Assembly (NCBI RefSeq): GCF_000003815.2
Contig: NC_049993.1
Location: 8,243,762-8,307,761, forward strand
Source of the DNA: Branchiostoma floridae
Lineage: Eukaryota; Chordata; Leptocardii; Amphioxiformes; Branchiostomatidae
Direction: 5' to 3'
DNA: 64,000 bases
The position numbers and the translations under genes are program-made. Under the pieces are notes generated by a model. The model was not told where the DNA came from, did not search any database, and saw nothing but the letters and a program-made list of their open reading frames with translations. How positions within the stretch are numbered: the stretch's first letter is position 1; the number at the start of each line of letters is the position of its first letter. Positions 25,901 to 38,655 of the stretch are shown here, piece after piece.

Positions 25901-26842
25901 TCTTCGAACTCGTGTCATGAAATGGGGGTAAGAATCCATGATGTCTGGAAAATGGTCTCACTGCTACGTTCTTCAGCACATTACCTTCTTTAATGTGTGC
26001 AATAAAGACTCCTTCCGGCCATGCATCTGAACTCTGTCTTTGGTCCTGTAGACTTCGGCACGCCCTTGACCCTTTTCAACAGAAATCTTCAGTAGAAACC
26101 GCTGTCATTGAGATTTGGAGATCGATCTGCCGTCTATCACATCTTGTGGAATTTACGTATTGAATATTCTAGGGCGAAACCATGTCAATATTGTCATGTC
26201 ATTGTAGTTACTCTTCTGGAAGAAGTTGTCAAGAATTGTAAGCTTAGATACAATATTAAAATGTCTTTAAGTTCCTTTTTTCAGTCATAGATCTATTTTG
26301 ATGATGCTAACGTTGCCGCCGGGAGCATGAGATCTCCTAGAAATCCACAGAGGCCTTCCCATAAAGCCTTTAAGGTCGTGTCCAGGTGTGATATATTCTA
26401 AAGGAATGTCCTCTTTGGCATGTCATACCATTACCTCTGTAATATCACGGGCGGACAACCGCGGAACCGTGTAAAAAGTAACGTTAGTGTCACTCCATGA
26501 CACAGCTTTTCGCCAGTAGAATCGCGAAGTTTAGTTTTACGCCCTGGAAAATTAACCGTTACCTACAGAAACGAAGGTTTAAACGTGTCATCGTACAGTT
26601 CAGTATGGATGTTCCCTTCAATTGTTAATTTTCTGCACCGCCGGACGCTGGGGACGACTTCATCACGGTGTCAATCACTGTCGGAGCAGACTATTGGGTC
26701 AATTTGTCTTCCTCCATGTTGTCCTGTCGAGACGGGGGCAGCCTTCCCCAGTCTAACTACATTGGTACATGCTAAACAGCTGCGTGATAATTATCGGCTT
26801 TGTAGTTTCTATCAGAAGCCATGCTTGCTGGAAAAATAAAAC
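22939..26842. other. Gene-free stretch
   Basis: Apart from the microsatellite at 23057 no supported feature is seen. Confidence 0.5.
23057..23093. repeat. TCTG/TTTG microsatellite
   Basis: About three TCTG units run into about six TTTG units. Confidence 0.9.
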
Positions 26843-26968
26843 AAACTGGACGAATAGACTGAATAATATGCTATATACGAGTTGGCCATTATCCGTGGAT
26901 TGCAAATTGGAATTCTATGGCTGGATAACCCGTGCAGTGTATTATTCAGTCTATTGGACCAATTTCTA
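26843..26968. mobile_element. Short inverted-repeat element (~126 bp)
   Basis: The left arm contains AATAGACTGAATAATA and the right arm its complement TATTATTCAGTCTATT, with further imperfect pairing of about 40 bp per arm. Confidence 0.6.
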
Positions 26969-29900
26969 CTAAATTTATATTTCCAGAAACCCATGGGGTT
27001 TGGTACTATGCAGAAAGGAATTAGTTGTAATCTGACGTCTAGACGACGCGACAGGCTGGAAACTAAATTTTACTTTCTTTTCAGCTTCAAAAATAGATAG
27101 AGGCCTGGTGCTTTCTGCTGGCCCTTCGTGGATACCCTAATTTGAGAGCGGGTGAAGAGTTCAAGCGCAGAAGAAATGGATTTCAAACTAGTGACTTTTC
27201 ATTCGTCTGTTCCAGTCTCTTTTCCTGAAAGGACATTTTTTTCACCAGCATTGGGATAATAAATCATGGCTTTATTGTACTACAATACGTTCATCAAAAG
27301 CTATCAGACGCATAAAGCTATTCATTATTACTTCCTGCAATCGTATTATTATGATCCCTTCATCCATAAGAATGCATTTTAGAGCCATTCACATCTTAAA
27401 AGACAAACTAAAATCGATTGTGCAGATGAGTATCGTGTCGCCAAGTACTTTATAACACGATTGCCCCCAGGATATGGTTGAAAATCAATATATTTGTAGA
27501 TAATGGTGTGTGGTGTGCCAATGCAATGTGAAGCATCTGTAGATACATTTTGTGCTCCCGGAAGTCCTTCACCTTACCTTGCATCAGATATTCCCCGACT
27601 AGTAGTTCTAAACCACATATCTCCATGGGTGAAACATATTGCCAATAGCCTTATGGGCTCCGGATCTGGTCCCAATTTGGTTCTGATGGGCCTAGGCCGT
27701 GGTAAATAATAGCTCATCTTTCCGTAAGGACTATAAAGAGTCAACTCTTGCAGTGTCTGTGTTCATCATGCAGTAAATCATATCAAGCTTGGTCGGGTGA
27801 CGGGACCAACTTCCGACCACCTTTAACCGATTGCCCATCGCATTTCCGTACGGTGACATGCTGTGAGCAATCAGGCTGATAGAAATCGTTAAATTCCCTC
27901 TCATATTTTTTGTAACAAGTGGTTAATGGTTATGCCTGAAGTACGGGATTTACCTGAAACATTTGTTTGACTCAATCGTACCCAATGGAACTTGTTCTAC
28001 GTATTACTATACATTCTGTTGATCGAGCGTTCGAGACACAAGATAGTGGTTATTTCCAGAATCTCGTCGCTTTTTCTTTTCGCTCTCTTTACTGCATATT
28101 TTCATTCAACCAAAAGCATTGATATTGCTGGTGTTTCCCCCATTGTAGCCATATTGAACATGTATGAAAAGCTTGTGATGGTCGATGCACGTTTTTATAG
28201 ATAACTTTCTAAAACATTTTCTTTCATCAATCGAGTATCCTAACTCTAGTACACGTCAAGTAAGTCTCAGTCCCATTCTATGAAGAGCATAACTGAACTA
28301 TATCTTTACAAATCTGTTCATGCATAACAGCATCACGTACGACGCCTAAGCCACTGGGAAATTGCCATTTCAAAAACTATACGCGGCATGATCCCATGAG
28401 CAGAAGAGCTCAATTCGCCTCGGTCATACTCATGAAAAGAGAATTTCCTGTACCGACGAGAAGCGCAGCGATGGAGGGGATCATGATTGGGTATTACCAA
28501 TACATTAGCGCCCTTTAACTTTTCCATTTACCGGGTAAAGTTGCATCTGCGGTAAGAAAGGAAGAAAGTACGAAAGGAAGAAACCCCGAGACGGCCAAGG
28601 GAGGGTTTTAAAACGACGCATGGTGAGAAAATTTAAAGCCATTCAAGATGATACAGAATACTAATGACATAGTATGAATGGTCTGATATTTTTAAGTACT
28701 TGCATTTTCCTGGTTTATGACTTTTCTCTAGATAAGACAAATCAAAGTTTACGGAAAGTTCTACCATACCGCTACTATCTTATGTATATACACTCCTGAT
28801 CATGACCATCTGACCATCGATAACAATCTTATGATATAGCTTGTGGGCATTGTCCGTTCGTGAACTAACACATCCCCTGAGTCCATCTTTACAAAGGCAC
28901 CCGGTGACTATGCACATATTTTATAGGTGCAATGGCAGTGACAAACGACTTTCTCCGGGTTACATCTCAAAGTGTGCCTCCGCTGTCTTCCTATGGCTAC
29001 GCCTGTGTCAACTGCCTGACTCCCTGAGATAAGTAATACCTTCTGTGTACATGGCACCTGCAAGGGTCACTTCGATGAAATAACAATGATCGTACTAAAT
29101 CACAACATCTAAAAACGTCGAAGACGAGGGGGACCTTTTAAGATTCCTTGGTGAACGCAGATGTTTCACTGGAAATACGTTGAAAAGGCATTTACCCTTT
29201 AGCGTGACATATGGGGAACTTTGAGGTTGTGGCTGCCGTACTTTAATCAGATCATAATGATGGCATTTGTGGTGACAGTGAGTAATGTAATCCCGTGCAA
29301 TGGAGCAAAATGGGTCAAATGATAAATTCCATAAAACATAAGAAGGCGGCCAAAACTGTAGTGAAATCACGGTCCGTTGATGGGGTAAAGCGTACTGTGG
29401 TGTTTGTGTGATGTTAACGTGACATACGGCTGTTTTTTTAGCTGAATTAAACTTGGCATAAAGTGTCAACAAGTCAAACGTAAGGTATTAACAAGATGAT
29501 GGAGCAGATTGAGTAACAAAAGCAAACACTATGGAATTTGGTATATTTATCACGCCGACACCCTTCTTCAATTATAATGCTCATTGTCATGTGTCAATTC
29601 AGTTCCTCATAGTCCTTCCGATCTCTAAAAAGGTTATGCCCCTAGTAACAGTTAAGCACGTTTCATTCCAGTAAAAGAAGAAGAAATGGTGACTGCGTAC
29701 GTGTGTCACATTCCGAACCGCAATGTACATAAAGCACGTTTACGATGTCACACTAAACTTAACTCTTCGTCATTCTTGGAATTTCCGCTCAGATAGTGTC
29801 AAATTATGAGACTTTTGATTATGACTTCATGGACGTTCTAGTGGCCATTACTTGATATCCTGTAGCAAGAGACTGGTCGAACTTACCATAGTGAATGGCT

Positions 29901-31260
29901 GTTACTGGCGTTGACATATCGATAGAGTCGTATACTACTTTCTGTGACGAAATGGGCGATTATCTTTGGAGCAATGAAAATGTTGACCTAGACTAATAAA
30001 AAGCTAGTAATAACAAAATATCGTCGGGCCATGTAATGACCTTTTGGAAACAGTCTTTCATGTGTACTTTATGTCCACGGGGACATTTCATTGCTTTAAT
30101 GACCGCTTTTTATGGCGCGTAAAATCCCCTCAAGAAGCGTTGGCTATCATCATAAAATCTCACCGTGACATAAACTAACGATGATTTGGTCGGTGATAAC
30201 CAGAGACCGGGCCTGACTTGACTCCCAGATATTGTATCATTTAGTCTGACGGATTCAAGATTCTAGCGGCCCTTCCATGCACTTATCAGGCCGGAGGAGG
30301 CCATCGACAGCGAAGGATTGTGTAACAGAGGCTATAATATTCTTGTCACAGACAGAAATAGTATTGTTTTATTCTTATTTCACTAACGTTTATATCACAA
30401 TAAGTATAAACTGATGGTTACCTACAATGATCAGGGTATATATATATTCATTTATGTATACATGTGTTTCGTTGTAAATATCAACGCCATTCAGGCTGCC
30501 ATGTCAAGGTGTGTAACGTTACGTTGAATGTTGATAAACATTGATAAGACAAGACACAGTTTTAAGTAATGTTTAAGAACGGGCTGGGTGAGAGAGAGAG
30601 AGACTATTGTGGTCTATACGTGGTCTTCCGCTGTCTGATTAGAAAAATATCTAGCAACTAATGAATACAGCAACGTATGTGAATACACTAATAAGAGTAC
30701 AGCTAAAGTGATGAATAAATGATAACAGATACATACTATAGATAACAACCAAATAAATGCAACAACTTACAAAGGAGTAAGAATAGATAACCATAACAAC
30801 TAATAACTATAACAGCCAAATGATCAATAAAGACTGATTAGGAAAAACAAGATTTATACTGATAATCTGAGAATTTATGAACAGCATGATAACAAGAACT
30901 TCTTAAATAACTCCGTCAGGCATTACTTGATCGCACAAAGTAATTTGTAGGTTGTAAATGTCAGATAGTACGAGTGATGCTACCTCAGTATCAATGCTGT
31001 TATCAGGTGTTTTGACAGCCACAAAAGTGATTAGTTAATGAGAATATACTTGATGCTGATTATATTTTGCTAATCCATCTAACTGTCGTGTATGTCAGAT
31101 ACAATCATATAACACTGACAAGCATGATTAGATAAACAAATCTATATCATCAAATGTTCACTATTTTTTTCATTAATTCGAGAAACTGACACATCCGCAC
31201 GTGGCAATTAATAAGTAATTAGCAAGTATTGCCAATTTGCCATATTAGCCCGCAAATCGC
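26969..31260. other. Gene-free stretch
   Basis: A short GGAAGAAAG-type simple repeat lies at about 28555-28585. A block near 30,050-30,330 is GC-richer with no long frame. Longest frame is 125 codons on the minus strand (29095-29472), unrecognised. Confidence 0.5.
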
Positions 31261-31324
31261 GATCGGTACTGAATATGATATACATGTACAGCATATATAC
31301 ATGTGTACACCACATACATGTACA

Positions 31325-31346
31325 CAAGGAGGTCATAACCTCCTTG
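31325..31346. repeat. Short palindrome CAAGGAGGT-N4-ACCTCCTTG
   Basis: A 9-bp perfect stem with the 4-base loop CATA, set among repeated ACATGTACACCATAT-like motifs (31283-31382). Confidence 0.8.
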
Positions 31347-31389
31347 ATGTACACCATATTCATGTACACCATATACATGTACCGTTCGA

Positions 31390-33370
31390 ATAATGTATCT
31401 ATCGGTGACAGACATCAGATGATGACATGGAGTTCTGGTTGAATTGCGAGGCTATGTCATTTGTGCATCATTGTAGCGGTACTTTAAAAGTACCACTATG
31501 GAAATATTGATAGCATGAAAGATCATCTGTGTAAGTAAATCAACAAAGAATTTCACTATTCTCCATTTCAAGATAATGAACTCATCGAAGTTCGCACAAC
31601 CTTCTTCCGGACCTGATTGTATATCACCGATACCCGATATGAATTGGGCTGAAGGAGGTTCTAAAACAGTATGACGGTATGCATTAAACCTCAACCGTTT
31701 TATAGACAAGGTAATGATCCATGAATCCACCCACCGTCTCTTCTTCGTACTTAGACAATCTGCGATGACCTTGGTTAAAGTTATAGAAACTTGATTCTCA
31801 GTAATGTGGGCCAACTTTGTGCTCTACTTTCCAGACTCCTTGCATGTCGTTGATAAAGTCCTGATCGATTTGTACCTGCCGCTTGCTTGGCTGTTACAAG
31901 GGCGTTTAGCGGTCGTTTACATCACCATCTCAGACTTCAGAGGCAGGAGATCGTTTCCGGTCGGGCGATGCTGCTTTGTTCATGGAGGCGGAGGGAATCA
32001 AGGCAAAGCCTTTGAGTAGTTCTCGGTAAGCGGGAAGTCCGGGAAGTTGATTCAACTCAGAGCATGGATCAACGGTGTAAGACGTGTGCCCAAGGAGGGC
32101 ATTACACACACGCTTACTGTGAAAGAGCATACCTGTAATGTTACCTGGTTGAATGCTGTTGACGGTGGTGTACAGTACGCAGTTCAAATCATTAATACCC
32201 TCACCATGTGACACCATGAAAGTTACCCGGTGTACCATTTGTGGCATTACTTGCTTATAAAGCCGATGCACAGCGGCTGCCATATTGCAAATCCAGTAAA
32301 GAAAATTGCTTGAGTTGAAAAGGACGTCGTTTTTTGATGCCGTATGTAATCATGGTGAAGTCAATTTAAAAAAAATGTTCAAGTCGTATCTGAACTAACA
32401 AGGTGACACAAGAACACTCTAAAAATCCTATCGAGAGTTTTTTTTACTTCAATCACTGAACTTTTATGTAAGGAAGAGCAACAATCAATCCTAATAGAAT
32501 AGAACGGCATATAATAGAATAGAATGGTAGTCTAAAATGCGTATCTTTCTATATACATATACCTTGCATATGGATTTATTTTGCCGTGACATATGAGGAT
32601 GATTCCAACCATTGCCTGACACGATGCTATGCGGTGTCTGCGTAGAGCATCAGGGAACTTGTGGTTTTGGTGCACCATAACTCAACAAGATACGGCAGGG
32701 GGGATTTGAGCCGAAGCTTATCTTCACATGACGTATGGTCGTAATTTTGCCGCCATCGAAAGATCCACGCCGTGGGGAAATTACTGAAGTTGTTTTTCAC
32801 TTCACAAATATCGGCAGGAAAATCTATTGCGTTTTGTATTTTCCCACACCGAGACATAGTCTTTCAACGCGCTTGAATATTTATTTTCTCCCGCGCCCGA
32901 AAATGCCTGGCCAGTGTGGTCTTACTAAAACTTACTCCAACAGCTTTAGCTGACTTCATCAAAGCAACGGTTATGCCAACACTACCAAGTGTAAGTGCGG
33001 ATTATCGTCGAACCCCAACACAATTTCGACACGTTTACTGACTTCACGAAAGCTGCAACCTTCCCTAAACCCACTCATTACAGAAAACGTGAGACACTTC
33101 GTCTTCCACTGCTTCCAAAAAAGATGCCAAATCCCAAAAGCTTAGATTGTAGTCCGTAGCAGCCCTTATTAGAATTTGTTCCACCTGTCACCATTGTTAT
33201 CTTGCACCGTCTGCATACTTTTCTATGTACTGTTGCATGTTGCAATTACCTGTTTAGCCCTCGGGCAAGAGCTTGCAAGTAAAACTCATATGTAGTGTAC
33301 TTAAAGGAGAAAATGTTTGCTGGTTGCGAATGCCTCTTAAGACGCACCCGTCAACGGAAGATAAGTGCAA
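31390..33370. other. Gene-free stretch with two unrecognised minus-strand frames
   Basis: Frames of 120 codons (31452-31814) and 117 codons (31930-32283) lie end to end on the minus strand. Neither shows a known domain, signal peptide or convincing splice sites. Confidence 0.4.
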
Positions 33371-33414
33371 GTTTAAACTTCAACTACAGTGACACCGCGG
33401 CTGACCAGACTTAC

Positions 33415-33607
33415 AGAATAGATGTGCGAGGTAGTTTTCCATCTTCTGAAGATCCTTGATGGATCTCCAGCGGCGGGGCGATACTTTACTCTTCCTGCCT
33501 GTCGGCTCTTCAAACGCGGCCACCTGGCGGTCGGGCCGGCCGCGTGACGCCTGTTGGACACGCCACAGCGGCTCCACAAGCCGCGCAGATCCCGCTAAGA
33601 CCCTCAT
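33415..33607 (-). CDS. Candidate first coding exon, minus strand (unrecognised, Arg-rich start)
   Basis: It reads MRVLAGSARLVEPLWRVQQA, then a basic stretch and KDLQKMENYLAHLF, ending at a GTAAGT donor after 193 bases. The Arg-rich, acid-free beginning looks like a mitochondrial targeting sequence. The start is 86 bases from the plus-strand candidate start, head to head. No further exon was recognised. Confidence 0.3.
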
Positions 33608-33693
33608 AAATGTGGAATGACTCGGCTCGCCGCGGTAGACGTTGTTTGGGAGGCGCTAAAGCTTTCATGAGATTCACACATTTCTGTTTCAAG

Positions 33694-33770
33694 ATGGCGG
33701 GGTCAGCGCGCGGGTCACTGCTGTCGGCGCCACGCTGCCGGCCCACAAACACCGCAAGTCCTCCTGGAAG
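33694..33770 (+). CDS. Candidate first coding exon, plus strand (unrecognised protein)
   Basis: The ATG sits in AAGATGGCGG, a strong start context that is also a YY1-type core-promoter motif. It is followed by MAGSARGSLLSAPRCRPTNT and a GTGAAC donor after 77 bases. The patch is rich in CpG compared with its AT-rich surroundings. No downstream exon could be matched, so this is a hint, not a gene model. Confidence 0.3.
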
Positions 33771-34661
33771 GTGAACACGACTTCTGGAACAGTCGCCAGC
33801 AGATTACAGCATTCAAAAGTGAGGGTCGGACTTCTTTGTACGCTCTGGAGCAAAGCATCTTGCCCAGAAGCAGTTGATCCTGAAATGCACTGTTCTAAAA
33901 CTTTGTCTTGTTTCAAGTTTTGTAACAAGAACAGGTTGACTCCCGTAGGATCCTTTCAATGTTTTTTTAAACGAATGTGCTCCGTGCTTCCTTGTGCATA
34001 AAACCACGGCGAAAGCCGCGTAACATTTGCCCTCAAACTTTCTTTTTTCAAGCTGACTTCGTCAGGTGAATATAGAATGAGATAAACTTCACATACACAT
34101 GTATCGTGGTGATTTAGCCAAGGAGGGGTCAGTACTTCTAGCACCCGGTTACAACTTTTAAATGAATACGTATACCGTTTTGAAGAGAATAGTATTCGTC
34201 TATAGTATATATATATAGTATTTCTATTGCTCTGAAGGAATCAACCGCGGCATATGAAATGAACTTTGCACTATCCAAGCAAGCTATGAGGGAAAATGCC
34301 ACTAGGGAATATAAGGGTCAACATTTAGAGCAGCAAAGACGAAAGCAAAACAAGAATAAATGAAATACAATGCGGAAAACGAAAAGCAAGAACTAGAAAT
34401 AAAAGTAGTTGATATGAATGAATGGGACAATTATATTTGATGTGCCTCTCTCGCCGGTATCAACTTAATTTACAGACGTGCAATTTGTCAGTATCCAGTC
34501 GTGTTCAGATTACTTACTGTTACTGCCCTAAGCCAATCCCAACATTTTGACGGTTTGAAACTGGGACGTAAGTTGCTCACGGCTGTACGTTCCCGGGGAG
34601 TTACAACTGAACTCCGTAGCCTCATAGCCTTCGCAGACATGGGGCGAAACTCCCTTCCACT

Positions 34662-34925
34662 GTAAACTACTTTTCTAGGTAAACTCCCTCCATCGGCAAA
34701 CTCCCTTTCCCGGCGCGGCAATAGAGAACTATAGCTAACTCTGAAACTAGCGCCGAACCTAGCCCCACTCAAAGTATGCGAAGGAGACTATACGGCAAAC
34801 TACTTTTTTAGGTAAACTCCCTATATCAACAAACTCCCTTTCAAGAAAATATTAGCTTATAAAACTTTGAAAATAGCGAACTAGCGTCGTACCCCCATAA
34901 AAGTATGAAATGTTTACTGACACGA
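34662..34925. repeat. Two tandem units of ~132 bp
   Basis: Copies starting at 34662 and 34794 share AAACTACTTTT, AGGTAAACTCCCT, CAAACTCCCTTTC and AAGTATG. A diverged earlier copy may extend to about 34580. Confidence 0.55.
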
Positions 34926-34975
34926 CAAAAGGACAGCGACTTTTGTAAGATCTAGAACATAAAATTATAGCCAGC
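34911..34975 (-). repeat. Fragment of the LINE 3' tail seen at 15.3 kb
   Basis: TACTGACACGACAAAAGGAC followed by AGCGACTTTTGTAAGATCTA closely matches 15277-15320, so both derive from one repeat family. Confidence 0.5.
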
Positions 34976-37880
34976 ACCACTTAAAGTCTGCAAAGTAGGC
35001 TATATGAACTCCATGACTTTGTGAGTTTAATTGCCGGTGTCATTTCCTACAGATCTGTGACGAGTGGTGGGTGGGGAAGTGGCGTTCATTTCGGCGCCGG
35101 CGCCACCTCACGTTACTGCACATTTCACGCAACGAAACCTCTCCTTTAATTAAACCAAAAAACGTTCTTACCTGCCCAAGGGTGTCTGAAAAGTATGAGA
35201 CTCTGTTATGATGATTGTAACATGCCCATATTCCTCTTTGGCGGTACCTTTATGTGTCCATGTTAGATATATGACTTATCATCACAGTCACGAAATAAAA
35301 GTTTTGCGTGTATTAGATGTACTTTTCTCGCATCTACGTGCTTAAATGAAGCCGTACTCACCCTTCTGAATCGATGATAATATAGTACATAAAGCTGAGA
35401 ATACATGTGTTGTGTGTTGCATATCACCTTCACTGATTACCTGCTTGAGATGAGAAATTGCAGCGTACTCCTATATGGAGAGTTATATTAGACATAAATC
35501 TTTATTTTCATACCTGTGATGTTTGGCATACTAATCTTGAACCAGATATTGTATAAAAGGAAAACATAAAGAATATAATTAGTTTTCTACCATTTTACGC
35601 AGTAGCCGCAAACTTGAAACCATCAGATTCTATACTGTGTGTTATGTGCGGCTGCAACAAACTGTGTGGCTGCAACAAACTGGTTTTCCAGGCTTTTCTC
35701 AAGTAGACATGAATGTGCTAATCAAAGCAATGGCAGTATTATATACATGTGATGAAGACGTCAATATACGGGTATAATCGGTGACGTGGAAATACATGTA
35801 CTCTCAAAGCACAGCTTCCTCTATGAAGGCGATATCTCACTACACTGCGGCACCGTGCTCTAAATTGATCATCAATTTATGTTATCCTTGGCTTTATATT
35901 GCGAACATCTTTCAAAACGTATGACAAAAAGACAACAAATCAGACAAAGAGTGGAAGTATTCGTTTTCAATCCATCAATCCATCAACTTCGTCGAGCGCT
36001 CTTCAGATCGCTCTGCCGCAGTGAGATACGAGTGCCCCTTAAGAACGCCTCCTGTCGATTTTGCTTTGTACGCCATCTGAGTAACAGTCGTATATATCGA
36101 TCACACGACTTTTTATAGCACGGCTTTCTGAAGCAGGTATGCCAGAGTCAAACATTGTACGACATAAATTACGGTACATCTACGATTTTTCAAGAATGCC
36201 CTCAATTCGTTACCGTATCTCTATCGTAGGACGTACGCATAGTATAGTATAGTATAGTATAGTATAGTATAGTATAGTATAGTATAGTATAGTATAGTAT
36301 AGTATAGTATAGTATAGTATAGTATATAGTGGTATAGTATATGGTATAGTGACTCACAAATCTTCTCTTTTCCTCTCTCTATACATAATGTTATATATCT
36401 CTTAGGCATACACGCGCCGTGTACCACTGTTTTGCTTTGTTTGCAATTAGCTTTCGTGTATGGTTTTGCAGTAAAACATTCTTAGGAGGTGAAAACTCGT
36501 AAGATTACTAGTACTTCATGATGCCGTTATCTCATTACTTGCAATGATGATTTGTGTGTTGATTCTGGTATTGCTGACGAAAACTACGTTTTATTGCCTC
36601 ACTTTCTGAAGGACACCTTGAGAAGGTAATTGGATTATCCAGCGCCTTGGGATGAAAATAAGCGAACGCATTCTAAACACAACGCGACGCTGTCTTGGCA
36701 ATCAGAATTAGTGAAGTGGTGATTGAACAAGACGTCTCAGGGGTGTGAAGATGTGTTAGTGACAACGCAATTAAGATCCTCAATGCCATTCTCAGATTTC
36801 AAGGGCGAAAATATATGTATAAATGTTCGCCTTGCTATTAAAAATCATTGGTGAACACAAGTATGTGTAGAACAAATAACGTTTATACTAGGAACGTTAA
36901 CTTATTTAACACACTGTCAAGTCATACAACACCCAGTGTCCAAAAATGCACAATATGCGCAGATCGTAAGATACCATATATCATGTCCATCATGAATAAA
37001 TCGTATAAATATACGAGGCATGGGTTTCTAGTCCCCCCAGACCTCCCAGGGAAATGTCCTGTTGAAGACGAAACCCCCGGGTCGTTTTGGAAGTTTCTGA
37101 AGATTGAAAAAAATCTGTGTTCTAAAACTTTAAGGGAGTTGAGCTATGTGCTAGTGGGCGGTAATAAAGTGAAGTAAGTCCGTCTGCCTGACCAAGCCCG
37201 CGGCTTCCGCCGTAATCCACTCAGAAATGTTGAATAGTTTCTGGACCCGGACATTTGTCGTGAAATTTAGTTTATTTAGCATATCTGGCAATGTATCGAA
37301 AGAGTTTAGATGGAGATGGGGGAACTGATTATCGACGTGGGGGACCGACCTGGGTGGGGGGAACGACTTGGGAAAGGGGGGGGGGGGGGGTTCTGGCGGA
37401 CGACCTGGGGGGAAAAGACCTGATACCGGAGACATGTACCTGTCTCTGACGAAACTCCATGCAGTCGGATAGGTGACCAAGCCATGTGACCCATGTTAAG
37501 GTGTCACGGAGCGGCTTGTTGGCGGCAAATGCTGGGTTAATTGAGGTCTGGGACGTCTTCACCTCTTCCTTATACGTCTTAGTGGCGGCATTCTATCAAA
37601 CCGCGCATGCTTCGGTGCTCTTCATTGATGTCACCAAGTGTCAGGGTACCGGTAGTCTCTGTACTACCTTAGATTCAACTCTAACTCTTACTCATAGATA
37701 GATAGATTTAGATTGATTGAAATTGCAGACAAAGCAATACATGGCAAACCAGAAGGGTTTAGCTGATATTGCTGATATTGGGTGCCAACACATACATACA
37801 TTTACACTTCTCATTGAATACACATAATTAACTCAACTGGTTATCGTATAGATGTAGATACATGATTGTGATGTACGATA
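34976..37880. other. Gene-free stretch
   Basis: It holds the AGTAT microsatellite, a fragment near 35831 resembling the end of MITE family A (ATCTCACTACACTGCGGCAC), and a G-rich tract at 37320-37410. No gene is recognised. Confidence 0.5.
36241..36325. repeat. (AGTAT)17 microsatellite
   Basis: Seventeen perfect AGTAT units in a row, followed by a few degenerate ones to about 36350. Confidence 0.95.
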
Positions 37881-37930
37881 CTAAATGCTCAAAATGCCCA
37901 ACAACCAATGACACATGGTATATAATGTTT

Positions 37931-38104
37931 ATAACTGTTTTAAGAAGCGAGGAGAAGTTGAACTTGTACATACTAGAATGTATTAGCATATGTAGAGATG
38001 ATAAGATACCTTTTTGTCAAAATTGTACCTTATCACTAGCGCTACGACCTGTACTTAGTTTGTTTGAGCACAAATGTACAATAAAGGTCATTCATTATTA
38101 TAAT
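37931..38104 (+). mobile_element. LINE 3'-end fragment, plus strand, with flanking duplication
   Basis: The sequence runs from TTTTAAGAAGCGAGGAGAAG through CGACCTGTACTTAG to CAATAAAGGTCATTCATTAT. It matches the two minus-strand copies downstream. A similar block, AAATGCTCAAAATRCC, lies at about 37883 and 38107 and may be the target-site duplication. Confidence 0.55.
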
Positions 38105-38315
38105 ACCAAATGCTCAAAATACCAGACGAGTCATCAGCGCCGTTTGATGATCAGAAAACTGATTCTAGGATATTGCAAGGAAAAATGGTAGGGGTTCTGC
38201 AAAACTCCTCTGATCGCAAGATGTCCCCACAGTGTGGTGTCGCCTTTTAATCTATGATGCAATGTTGACCTTGGTACCAAGAAGAGAGATATATAGAGAG
38301 GAAGATAAACAGATA

Positions 38316-38655
38316 GACAAATAAATGCGCAATGGCAATTATTGAATGAAAGACCTTTATTGTACATTTATGCTCCAACAAGCTAAGTACAGGTCGTAAC
38401 TATAAGGCACAATTTCATCTACAGAGACTACTATGTGCTAGTATGTACAGGTTCAACTTCTTCTCGCTTCTTAATACAGTTGTAGACAAATAAATGCGCA
38501 ATGGCAATTATTGAATGAAAGACCTTTATTGTACATTTATGCTCCAACAAGCTAAGTACAGGTCGTAACTATAAGGCACAATTTTTCATCTACAGAGACT
38601 ACTATGTGCTAGTATGTACAGGTTCAACTTCTTCTCGCTTCTTAATACAGTTGTA
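38316..38655 (-). repeat. Near-perfect tandem duplication (169 bp) of a LINE 3' tail
   Basis: Two copies (about 38316-38484 and 38485-38655) differ by only about two bases, the second having ATTTTTCATC for ATTTCATC. Read on the minus strand each ends in ACAATAAAGGTC, the same tail as the fragment at 37931-38104. Confidence 0.8.

Noticed and set aside
30591-30604. GA run as a microsatellite
   Set aside because: Only about six repeat units, too short to list.
31930-32283. 117-codon minus-strand frame starting MAAAVHRLYK
   Set aside because: The start looks reasonable, but no known domain or continuing exon was recognised and an adjacent frame is equally open.
36221-36427. 68-codon minus frame rich in ILYYT repeats
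   Set aside because: It is only the translation of the AGTAT microsatellite.
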